From Rhizophagus sp. LPA8_4_AMF (Eukaryota > Glomeromycota > Glomeromycetes > Glomerales > Glomeraceae): a stretch of DNA of 59,450 nucleotides. Position numbers and translations under genes: made by a program. Positions 50,892-59,450 of the stretch are shown here, one piece after another (position 1 is the first letter of the stretch; the number at the start of each line of letters is the position of its first letter). The stretch is taken from positions 1-59,450 of the forward strand of contig JADRCO010000066.1 of assembly GCA_021464525.1 (NCBI GenBank), read 5' to 3'. The notes beneath the pieces were generated by a model that ran no database searches, was not told the DNA's origin, and was given only the letters and a program-made list of their open reading frames with translations.

Positions 50892-51212
50892 CAACAAAAT
50901 CGGCATATCGATGCTGCTGCATCTTCTTCAACTGACTGGCATCTTATATTGTCAGACGAAGAACGTAAAGCTAACGTAAAAAGATTATTTGTGCTCTTGG
51001 AGGTTTTTAATACAAAATACAACGCGAATCAAAGATTTATTGCTTCAAAGAAATGGGAAGAAGATGCATATAATAAAGCAAGTTCAAAAGATGAATACAT
51101 TCAAATGATGGCAGGAAAAATACAGTCACTTAAGCACGCTCAACTGAAACAAGAACAATATCGGCAACAATTACTTCTCCCAAAAATCCAACAGCAGCAA
51201 CAGCAACTATGA
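50892..51212 (+). pseudogene. KIX-repeat protein, in-frame part after the TAG
   Basis: In the same frame as the upstream part, this holds QQNRHIDAAASSSTDWH and a third KIX unit (LSDEERKANVKRLFVLLEVF, NQRFIASKKWEEDAYNKASS) and a Gln-rich tail to TGA at 51212. At the DNA level units two and three are about 85% identical by eye, so the unit was duplicated recently (period about 357 bp). There is no ATG near the start of this part; the first in-frame TTG is at 50949. It would be expressed only with the upstream part. Confidence 0.55.
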
Positions 51213-51630
51213 AAATAGTGACAGCAGTGTGTTCTCCTCCTCGATGTTGCAATATAAGAAAAAAGCCACACATATATATATATTCGAAAACCATCTATTA
51301 ACCTATGAGATTGTTCTTCAATAGTTTCAAACAGTCATCCATAACCACTTAAATTTTAAATTATGAGTCTACACCATCAATTTTATTTATCACGCTTAGT
51401 TTAAATTTGGGGGCAATCATGGCCTCGGTTTTACGTTATTTATTTTTAGCAAGCATAGATAATTGATTCAATCTTCAACCTTCTCTCGCATTGTCTTGTG
51501 TCCAGTTAAATAATATCTCTTAAATAAAATAAAATAAATAATTTATTTGACTATAAATTTAAATAATATTTATAATCAAGAAAATAGGATCATAAGAGCA
51601 AATAATAAATAAAGCGAAAATAAAAAATAT
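51213..51630. other. Spacer homologous to 46050-46490
   Basis: GTGTGTTCTCC, TCATC/CCATCTATTAA and GTTCTTCAATAGT occur in the same order in the 3' flank of KH-like copy 1, showing that the duplicated unit reaches beyond the genes. Confidence 0.55.
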
Positions 51631-53257
51631 TTATCGAACAAAAACATTCATCATTTCCCGAGCATAAAACAAAGTTTCAAAAATGCTCGTCATAAATTCT
51701 TCCACATTATCTAAGCTAATTTTTTGATCCCAAAATTTATGTTTTAAAGTGATAGAGTCTTGAATGAAGAATTTACCTCTCTCTTCCTGTTTGACTGTTG
51801 AAAATGTAATAGAAAAATTTTCATTCCTTCAAATTTAAAGTAAAAAGGATTTAAATTAATGTGAATTTTTAAAAGATTAGTTAGAAAACAATAAATTTTA
51901 TTACTTGTAGCTTTTCATTTTAATGACTTGACGAATTACAGCATTTTTAATTACAGTGCCTTTAAAATCTTTTGATTTAAACCACATGCCATCTCTTTCA
52001 GCGGAAATTCGAGATTGTACGTCATTCACTGTTTTCTCAATTTCTGAACCTTCAGAAGGAAGGTCATAAAAAGGTTTAAGTGAGAACCTAATATCAGGCG
52101 CTTTTGATCCAGAGACAATATCAATATTAGCTAACAATAAAAAAAATCCAAGTTAAAAAACAATATTATTTTTTTCTTTTTTAAAGAATTTAAATTGTAA
52201 AATCACTCACCTAGACGATTAAAGCCATGAGCATTGATAGCAACTTTCCATTTATTTTCTTGTTCACTCCAACGCAATGTTATCTTTCTCTTCTTAGTTG
52301 GTAAAGGAACATAAGTAATATTTACTTTCCCCTTATTATTACCCTGTTCACCATCCAATTTAAACCCAAATTTTTGTTGAAATATTCTAAAATTTTCCTC
52401 AATTAGAGGTGACCCTTGTTGAAATTCATTATTAACGGTCCTACAACCGTAAAGTTCACCATCATCGCAAGAGCAATCGTCAACACTTTCGCTACGACCT
52501 CTTTTTGATAAGACATTAAACCTATACCATTCTTGTAAAACGAAAGGATCTTCGGGATTAATAAGATCAAAAAATAAGAGTTTACCAAAGAATATTTTAG
52601 GTTTAAAAATGATTTGGTCGTGAAATGTAAGATTCCTATTAATAGTAGTTTTTATTTTTAAAAATAATCTTTCCAAACAATCACCAATTTTATTAATGGT
52701 ATTGAATTGATATGGAGTAATTAGATTTATATATTCATCAGGTTTATTATCGTCATCGACAGTCTCATCAAACCTAATGAAATAACGAGATTTTGTGTCT
52801 GATCCATCTAAAGAATCATTATCATCATCATCATAACCATCATAACCATCATTACCATCATCACCACCATCCCCATTAATTTCTACAGTTTTCTCATTGA
52901 ATTTCTCAAATCTAATTTTTCTATTATTCGAAACATGTTCAGCCAAAATAAAATAACTAATTGTTGGAAGAAAGGAGGTTTTTTCAAGGAAATCTCTTAT
53001 CAAAACTTTGGCATTTATAAACTGAGATGAATTTCCGGAGATTGTCAAAGTTGTAATTTGCCCGGTATGATTAAGAATAATCCTAGCTTCAGTTTGTTTT
53101 CTAAAAGTGATAAGTGAATTAAATATAATAATAACTGGCCTCCCCCAAGATATATTAAAATAAATATTACGTACTCGTATTGCTTAATTATTTTCTCATT
53201 TAATTGAGAAAGTCTCTGACATCTAGTAATATCAAATTTTTCGATAATATTCGACAT
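51631..53257 (-). CDS. KH-like, Asp-rich family protein, copy 2
   Basis: Four exons: 53257-53175, 53100-52211, 52130-51905 and 51826-51631, giving 464 residues. Exon 1 (83 nt), exon 3 (226 nt) and exon 4 (196 nt) have exactly the lengths of copy 1; all intron phases match. The start was placed at 53257 (MSNIIEKFDITRCQ) by homology; an in-frame upstream ATG at 53287 is not matched in the other copies. The KH-like N-terminus reads EARIILNHTGQITTLTISG and AKVLIRDFLEK. The acidic insert is expanded with Gly/Tyr/Asn (DGYDGYDDDDNDS). Core motifs EDPFVLQEWYRFNVLSK, KFGFKLDGEQ, PFYDLPSEGSEIEK and KFWDQKISLDNVEEFM are kept. Function unknown. Confidence 0.8.
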
Positions 53258-53274
53258 TTTTCTTTCTTTTGAAG

Positions 53275-53419
53275 ATTGTATGAACAAAAGCGATGGTAAA
53301 GGGGTGAAGGTACTCCCAATAAGTAATTTATATCAAAATCAATTACCTTTTTTCGAAACAATAACTATCATATGACTGACCGATCATTTTATTAGACCGT
53401 GTACACGGTGATACACGGG
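53275..53419 (-). promoter_or_regulatory. Conserved upstream block, copy 2
   Basis: GATTGTATGAACAAA (53275 onward) and, about 80 bases further out, CATATGACTGACCGATCA (53369 onward) with TTTTATTA and TACACGGTGATACA. Same order as in the other two copies, but the gap between the blocks is longer than in copy 1. Confidence 0.45.
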
Positions 53420-53847
53420 TATTATCAAGTTTGAAATCGATTATATGTTGTTTCACTACTTCACTACCAATTTGATTCAGATAAGACTTTTGACCACAAC
53501 ATTTTATTATTTATCATTGGGAGTCGTATGTAATAGGTAAATTTGGTAGACAATTGCATGTAGATCTTGTAGACAATAACACTTAACGATCGGCAATCAA
53601 TCTACAATTTTTTAAATCATACATTATTCCTAATAAGTTTTTAAACTCATTTATAATCACGAAGTAATAGTTCAAATATTTGCCAAAAAGTACGGAAAAT
53701 AGCTTAAAAAATTATTTTATGTTCCAAACTGAGATATACATTGTCAGATAAATAATTTCGATTAATTTATTTATTTGATTTTAGCTTAAATAATATTTAC
53801 AATTAAGCAATAAATTAGAAATGTATACAAAAACATGAAAATATTTT

Positions 53848-55462
53848 CTATAAATTTTTTATAGTTCTTATCAATTCTCGAGCACAATGTAAAGTTTCAA
53901 TAACGCTCTTCATAAAATCTTCAACGTTATCTAAGCTAATCTTTTGTTTCCAAGAACGATGTTTCAAAATGATAAAGTTTTGAATCGTAACTTTACCTTC
54001 ATTGTCCTGCCTTACCGTTCTGAATGTAATAAAAAAATCCTTATTTCTTTATAATTTAAGTAAAAAATAAAGATTTAAAAGATTTAAATTAATGAGAATT
54101 GTTTAAAAGAAAGATTAATAATCACTGTGAAGAAATAATGAATTTATTACTTGTAACGTTTCTTTTCAACGACTTGTCGAACATTAGCCCGTTTAATTAT
54201 AGTACCAATAAAATCATCTGATTTAAACGGCGTTCCATCTCTTTCGTCAAAAATTTGATACTGAACTTTATCAACCGTCTCTTCAATCTCTGAACCCTCT
54301 GAAGGAAGATTATAGAAAGTTTTAAGTGAGAGTCTAATATCAGGCTCTTTGGTTCCAGAGACAATGTCAATATGTGCTAATAAAAAATTTCGTTAAAAAG
54401 AAAAAAAATAAAAATAACATTTTGATCTTAATTAGTAAAATCACTCACCTAGTCGATTAAGACCATGTGCGTTAACAGTAACTTTCCATTTTTTTTCTTG
54501 TTCGCTCCATCGCAATGTTATCTTTCTCCTCTTAAATTCTGTAGGAACATAAACAATGTTTATTTTTCCTTGGACAACTTGTTCACTATCCAATTTGAAA
54601 CCAAATTTTTGTTGAAGTATTTTAAAATTTTCTTCAATTTGAAGTGAGCCTTGATGAAATGCAGTATTAACGGTAATATTATTGTAAAGTTCATCATCAA
54701 AAGTATAATCATCAATACTTTCACGACTACCATATTTTGATAAGACATTAAACGTATACCATTCTTTTAAAACAAAAGTATCCTCAGGATTATCAACTTC
54801 AGAAAATAAGGCTTTACCAAAGTATATCTTAGGTTCAAAGACGATTTTGTCGGGGAATGCATAACTTCTTTTAATTGTTGTTTTTATCTTTAATTTTAAT
54901 CTTTCCAAACAATCTTCGATTTTGTTGTAAGTATTAAAATGACATGGAGAAATTGAATTTAGGAATTCTTCAGGCTTGTTAGCATCATCATTATCATCGT
55001 CGTCAGTCTCATTATTTTGTTGTAGAAATTCAACGAAATAACGGACTTTTGTTTCTGAATCTTCCAAAGAACCATCATAATCACCACCACCATCCCCAAC
55101 ATCATCGATAGTTTTCTCATGGAATTTAACAAATTTAAGTTTGTCATGATTTTTCAAAACCGATCTATCCAAAATAAAATAATAAACTTTTGGGATAAAA
55201 GAATTCTTTTCAAGGAAATCTCTTATCAAAATTTTGGCTTTTATAAGTTGAGATGTATCTCCAGAGATTGTTAGTATTGTACCGGTTTGTTCGATATTTG
55301 CTCCGGTTTGTGTTCTGAAATTAATATATATTAATAACGGGATTTCAAAAAAAAAGGTGACATATCAAATAAATATTACTCGTATTGCTCAATTATTTTC
55401 TTATTCAATTGAGAAAGTCTTTGACATTTAGCTAAATTAAATTCTTCAATAATTCTTGACAT
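53848..55462 (-). CDS. KH-like, Asp-rich family protein, copy 3
   Basis: Four exons: 55462-55380, 55314-54449, 54376-54151 and 54046-53848, giving 457 residues. Exon 1 (83 nt) and exon 3 (226 nt) lengths and all intron phases are identical to copies 1 and 2. Here the N-terminal run reads QTGANIEQTGTILTISGD then AKILIRDFLEKNSF. The TGANI step before the strands is closest to a canonical KH pattern. Acidic insert: DDVGDGGGDYDGSLEDSE. Core motifs EDTFVLKEWYTFNVLSK, KFGFKLDSEQ and KQKISLDNVEDFM are present. It is slightly more diverged than copies 1 and 2 are from each other, judged by eye. Function unknown. Confidence 0.8.
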
Positions 55463-55490
55463 CTTTTTTTTTCTTTTTTTTTAAAAAAAA

Positions 55491-55630
55491 AGATCGTGTA
55501 AACAAAATGAGATTCAAGAGATGTTGCTATTTATGTCTGCAGTCTGCCTTTTTCACGAGACAATAGCATCGTAAACATCATATGACTAGCCGATCATTTT
55601 ATTAAATTAGAATGTGCACACGGCGGTACA
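55491..55630 (-). promoter_or_regulatory. Conserved upstream block, copy 3
   Basis: GATCGTGTAAACAAA (55491 onward) and CATATGACTAGCCGATCA (55579 onward) with TTTTATTA and GCACACGGCGGTACAG. Third instance of the block pair seen upstream of copies 1 and 2. Confidence 0.45.
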
Positions 55631-56043
55631 GTGGTACGATTGTTACAATAATCTCTATCTTTTAAAAATTGATACTGCCCTGCGCCTTAACTAGACAAGC
55701 TACTTACAACATAAATATATCGATGTATCATATTATGTGTTAGTAACTGCGCATGCTGTGCTATTATCATTTTTTCTTTCAAATTATTATATTTCATTTA
55801 TAAATACTCGCTGCCGAACTCGAACTCTTGTATGACCACTGTGATTATCTGATATTACGTATTATCGCACGGCCCTATAGGATCATGCTAATTTTATTGA
55901 CCGATATTTTTATTATTGTTCAATATTGATATGAGAAGTTTATTATTGTTCACTGAATATTGATATCAATAGTTTATTTGCGTACAATATTGAAAAGAAA
56001 TTTCTATTTAAAGCATGATCTGCATTAGCCGTACGATAATATA

Positions 56044-56121
56044 GATATTGTACGGTGGTATTTATATCGGTTAACGTCACTTCGTGACGTTAATCAATAT
56101 AAATACAACACGTACAATATC
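56044..56121. repeat. 78-bp near-perfect foldback
   Basis: The left arm starts GATATTGTACGGTGGTATTT and ends GTTAACGTCAC; the right arm starts GTGACGTTAATC and ends CACGTACAATATC. Thirty-four of about 38 arm positions pair, around a TTC loop. No coding content. It could be a foldback transposon or a structured RNA if transcribed. Confidence 0.85.
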
Positions 56122-56232
56122 CATTAAATATTAATCAGTTACGCATGTTTATATATTTAGAAAATTTGATGTTTGATTAGTTTTATCTATAGAGTCAACC
56201 CATTTAAAATTCTTTCTAATAAAAAAGCAATG

Positions 56233-56409
56233 TCTCTTAATGATATTTGTGAAGTGTTATCGGCTTCACTTCAAATAAAAAAAGCAATTGCTGAGTTATG
56301 CTCTCACTTTTATAAAAACCATGGAAAAATAAATAATGTGATGAGTATTCTTAATAAATTCTCAACACCTGACCTTAAACTTTGCTTCCCAAGGAAGGTT
56401 ATTGAGTAG
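56233..56409 (+). other. Short ATG frame beside the Crinkler-like relic
   Basis: ATG at 56233 reads MSLNDICEVLSASLQIKKAI then 38 more codons, including CSHFYKNHGKINNVMS, to TAG at 56407. The frame is open upstream to 56173. It looks protein-like and faces the same way as the relic that follows, so it may be a former upstream exon. Family not recognised. Confidence 0.3.
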
Positions 56410-56602
56410 GTTATTGTACGTTCTAAAAATAACGAGACTCAACCTTTTGACATTGTGTTACATCGTTTGTTTACGTTATCTAACTTTGCATTTTTTGGTC
56501 TCTTAACCCAATTTTCCTTCACATTGGTCGACATGTACAACTTTTAATAATATCAAATACTTCTATATTAAATCTGTCTCACACATTTATTCCTATTATA
56601 CA

Positions 56603-58060
56603 GTGGTTTGCAGAGGATTGAGAAATTCTGGAAACTCTAGCTTAGTAAAAGATCCTATCTGTTTGTCCGCAAATTTGAAAAGCGTTGTTCTTGATAATAA
56701 AATAAAAAGATTGCAGATCACTGCCAATCCAGGGACTGGAAAACATATTTCAGCTACTACCTATTATATATCTTTCAGGACTAGGAAAAATGGTAGTATA
56801 CCATAAAGCCAATAAAAATCTGATTCTTTACAGTAAGGAACACATCTTGTGTAGTGGAAATCTGTTCGCTTAAAGAATAGAATCTGGACATCCCAAAAAT
56901 ATGGTATATCGTGGATGGACAGCATCCAACGGAGTATCATTCTTGTTTCTTCATAAGGAATTTGATAAGTGGGGAAGAAATTAGTATGATATATACTAGA
57001 CTGGAAGCTTGAAGAGAGCAAAAGGCTCTTTAAAGATAAAGTCATGAACTTATATTTAAAATGGAAGGGAATACCTCGATTCATCCTGGAAAATGCTAAT
57101 GATGAACCTGAACAGAAAGAGTTTAAAGATTCAATCAATACATGCACTGATGATGTATTGGCAAAGGTAATATCAAAAGGATGTAAGCCACAAGCTAGTA
57201 CATGTTGTCACGAACCCCCCAGAGGATGGAACTGAAATATCCCATATTTACAGAAAATTATAAATTTGCATACTACAGTGCAGAACATCTATAATCAACA
57301 ATTAATAAGCATAACAAGTTATATTAGCTTAAAGTAGTACCATTTTACTATGAAATCAATAAAATTGAGACTATATAAAATTTATGAAATTTGTAATTTT
57401 TATATCAATAGAACGATCTTAATAAATACATCAATTTACATTTATTTTTTTTTTATACATATATTAGCAAAAAAGTGAGAAAAGACAGCAAAAATGAGTT
57501 CCAAAATCACGTGACTATCAAATTCTGAATTTTTATTGGCTCACGCTGCTTATATAAGCGAACAAATTTGAGGCTTTTTATTTATTTTGTAAATTAATTC
57601 TTTTTTACAAATAGAGTGCTATTTTTTTTACTAAATTAAAATCCAATCACAGGATCATATTTTATTTAAGATATTAGATTTCCTATTATAGAGGTTTTGC
57701 ACTGTATTATGTGGGCGAAATGATGACTTCAATACTTGAAATGACATTGAGAAATAGATTGATTAATGAACTGGTCTTAGCCGTAAAATTTGGCAGAAGT
57801 AACCAAGTTTTAGGTAACTTATTCAAGGTAGTAGCTATCAAACTGTTACGAGGCAGAGAAGCTTTAAAATTCGATTTTAGATACTGATGTGGAAGAAACT
57901 TAACGAACTAAATCCACAGAATAGAACATTTTTTAAATACAAACCATATGAAGAAATTTTCCATTAATAGACGCGATTATTACTGAATTACTCCAATGTC
58001 CCTCTTCCAAATTACTACTATTTGAACCACAATACTAAGATTACTTGCTTGGAAAAACTA
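56603..58060 (+). pseudogene. Crinkler-like (CRN) NTPase-domain relic, disrupted
   Basis: Pieces of the C-terminal region of Crinkler-like proteins lie in order in changing frames. They are a P-loop remnant (ITANPGTGK, about 56720, with the frame shifted right after the Lys by loss of one A), VVYHKANKNLILY (about 56795), IWYIVDGQHP (about 56900), KEFDKW (about 56955), GIPRFILENANDEPEQ (about 57070) and NPPEDGTEI (about 57208). After a 433-bp inserted element come GNLFKVVAIKLLRGREALKF (about 57811), KPYEE (about 57943) and LFQITT (about 58000). At least five frame changes or stops make it non-functional. CRN-like genes are abundant in mycorrhizal fungi; this copy is dead. The family call rests on motif order recognised by eye. 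Confidence 0.6.
57274..57706. mobile_element. Tc1/mariner-type MITE inserted in the CRN relic
   Basis: Ends: TA then CAGTGCAGAACATCTATAAT at the left and, in reverse complement, TA then CAGTGCAAAACCTCTATAAT at the right, 18 of 20 identical. A TA target duplication and CAGT start are typical of Tc1/mariner/pogo elements. The 390-bp interior has no open frame. CRN-like sequence resumes on the right side, so the element landed inside the relic or its parent gene. Confidence 0.7.
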
Positions 58061-58149
58061 TCGAAAAATAGTTTAGGGGTCAATATAAGCTCTGTTGGAC
58101 CACTTAATGTCAGTAGGAGCCATAATGTCAGTGGAACAGGAAATTTCTA

Positions 58150-58255
58150 TGGAAGCTTTAGATCTGGAAACTGTGTTAGGAGACTTGGAGTTACGATAAG
58201 AAATGTTATTGTTGTGGAGATCACATTGCTCGAAATTGCAAGTGATAACTTTTTA
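58150..58255 (+). pseudogene. Zinc-knuckle remnant
   Basis: In one + frame the reading KKCYCCGDHIARNCK (about 58202-58245) resembles a CCHC zinc knuckle with two residues missing between the second Cys and the His. It lies just after the CRN relic and may belong to a separate mobile-element fragment. Confidence 0.35.
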
Positions 58256-58370
58256 TTTACCCCACTAATATGCTCATTCTTAAAATAATACTTATTATTA
58301 TTTTAGCAGTTTTATAAAATTATAAAGATATATATTAAAGTATTTGCTTTGATTTTTAACGTGTATGCTG

Positions 58371-58587
58371 CAGTGTGTAAAATCTATGTGCACAATGTGC
58401 ACATGTGCACCTTGATTTTTTATGTGCACAGTTACACAATATAAAAATGTGCACATATTATTACTAAAAATGGATAAATTACATATAAAAAAGGCAAATT
58501 TACATAAAGATTTATTATGATTTTCTTAATTTAGTAATAAATCTATCAACTTGTGCACATGACTTTTAATTTAGATTTTACACACTG
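58371..58587. mobile_element. hAT-type MITE with 8-bp target duplication
   Basis: CAGTGTGTAAAATCTA (58371-58386) and its exact inverse TAGATTTTACACACTG (58572-58587) bound a 217-bp element. The 8-bp direct repeat GTATGCTG flanks both sides (58363-58370 and 58588-58595). Eight-bp duplications and CAGTG ends are hallmarks of hAT elements. Six GTGCAC motifs crowd the subterminal regions, like transposase-binding repeats. No coding capacity. Confidence 0.9.
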
Positions 58588-58595
58588 GTATGCTG

Positions 58596-59366
58596 TATGT
58601 TGTATGGGATTAATTTTTAAACAACTTTTATTCGGCGTTGAAATTTGACTTTATGATTTGATACCCTGAACTATTCACATTTTTTTCTCTTTGCCAGCGG
58701 CAAGTGATCAACTGAAAGTGCACGTGATTTTTAATGAGTGGCTTAGTAAAGCGAACTATTCACCTCGCTCAAACTCACAAATCCGTATAGATTCTATAAT
58801 TTGATAAAATCGATAAAATCGCTATAAACGCGCCATAAATCTCATAATCGCTAAAATCGTTAAATATGGCTTGTTAAAATAAATCACGTGTCAGATAGTG
58901 CAGTTTGTAATGATGTTGTGTGGAAAGATATAGTAACTGTCAATTTTCAGGAATTCATGAAACGAGGCTCCGTCCGATTGGGAAGGAGCGAATTTGAGAG
59001 AAATTGATGTATGAGGACAATTTGACAGATATCTTATTGCTAGAGAAACAATGCATTTTGTATTTTGTATGCTCGAGTAAACATAGGTATATGCTATTCT
59101 TACAATCCGTCTTCCAAATTAGGATGAGCATTGGCGTACAAATGCATCGGAAATGCATATTGTGATATGAGCTTCGAATACTATATGAAACTGGCCCAAA
59201 AGATAATATGCCTAGCTATTACACAAATAAAGATGGCAGTTCGTCGCTATGAGATGTGGTTTGAGAATGTATCTAGCAGAATTCGACGTATCAGTCACAG
59301 CCACAAGATGCAAGAGACGCAAGAAGTATAGAATATAATGACAGGATACTAGAGGTATCAAGCGGG
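58596..59366. other. Spacer
   Basis: No gene supported. Short frames at 58955-59158 (-) and 59131-59331 (+) overlap tail to tail and show no domain. Confidence 0.4.
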
Positions 59367-59441
59367 ATTAGGGATTGGAATCGATTCCCCCAAAATCGAA
59401 TTAATCGAAAATCGAATCAGAATCGATTAATCGAAAATCGC
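59367..59441. repeat. AATCGA-rich repeats at window end
   Basis: ATTAATCGAAAATCG occurs twice (near 59400 and 59427), with further TCGAAT and AATCGATT units. The block runs to the end of the window, so it may be the edge of a larger repeat or transposon terminus. Confidence 0.6.
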
Positions 59442-59450
59442 ACCAAAAAA

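Noticed and set aside
50789..51022. Cys-rich minus-strand frame that looks like a small secreted protein
   Set aside because: The Cys pattern is only the reverse reading of the CAA/CAG Gln tract of the KIX gene.
52403..52588. Alternate-frame open reading frames inside the three KH-like genes
   Set aside because: They recur at the same place in each copy only because the main frame is conserved; they lack their own conservation of start or product.

Overview
The window is very AT-rich eukaryotic DNA with short introns of about 40 to 130 bases (GT...AG), long gene-poor stretches, many homopolymer runs and small inverted-repeat elements. The gene families (BTB-BACK-TLDc, F-box/LRR, Med15-like KIX, Crinkler-like NTPase relics, a SepH-like kinase) together with this base composition fit an early-diverging filamentous fungus. 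An arbuscular mycorrhizal fungus such as Rhizophagus (Glomeromycotina) is most likely, but this is inference from gene content. There are no operons, CRISPR arrays or recognisable tRNA/rRNA genes.

Layout. 1-5.9 kb: gene-poor, with a decayed multi-exon gene (about 3.06-4.7 kb) and simple repeats. 5.9-7.4 kb: a two-exon BTB-BACK-TLDc gene (-). 7.4-14.3 kb: gene-poor, with a 0.35-kb tandem duplication at 12.2-12.9 kb and a GGATAATCC array. 14.3-15.9 kb: an F-box/LRR gene (-). 18.6-22.2 kb: the best-supported gene, eight exons (+), encoding a 952-residue kinase with an N-terminal calponin-homology domain, a Cdc7/SepH-like kinase domain, a C1 zinc finger that appears only after splicing, and a C-terminal CaaX box (CVIM). 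22.5-33.2 kb: gene relics (retroelement zinc knuckles, a PD-(D/E)XK-like nuclease, a Myb-like gene), one small inverted-repeat element and short tandem duplications. 37.9-38.5 kb: an unrecognised Asn-rich protein (-). 41.0-43.7 kb: a broken F-box/LRR relic (+) converging on an intact F-box/LRR gene (-).

46.5-55.5 kb holds a tandem triplication of an unnamed four-exon gene (-). Intron phases are conserved, exons 1 and 3 have identical lengths, there is a KH-like N-terminus and an Asp-rich insert, and a conserved DNA block lies upstream of each start. A Med15-like KIX-repeat gene (+), cut by a single in-frame TAG, lies between copies 1 and 2. 56.0-58.6 kb contains a 78-bp foldback, a frameshifted Crinkler-like relic carrying a probable Tc1/mariner-type MITE, and a 217-bp hAT-type MITE with perfect 8-bp target-site duplications.

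The most novel candidates are the CH-kinase-C1-CaaX protein and the triplicated KH-like family with its shared upstream element. The genes do not form one pathway. The kinase is probably a conserved septation/morphogenesis regulator. The F-box, BTB-TLDc, KIX and KH-like genes belong to, or resemble, families that expand and decay in these genomes.
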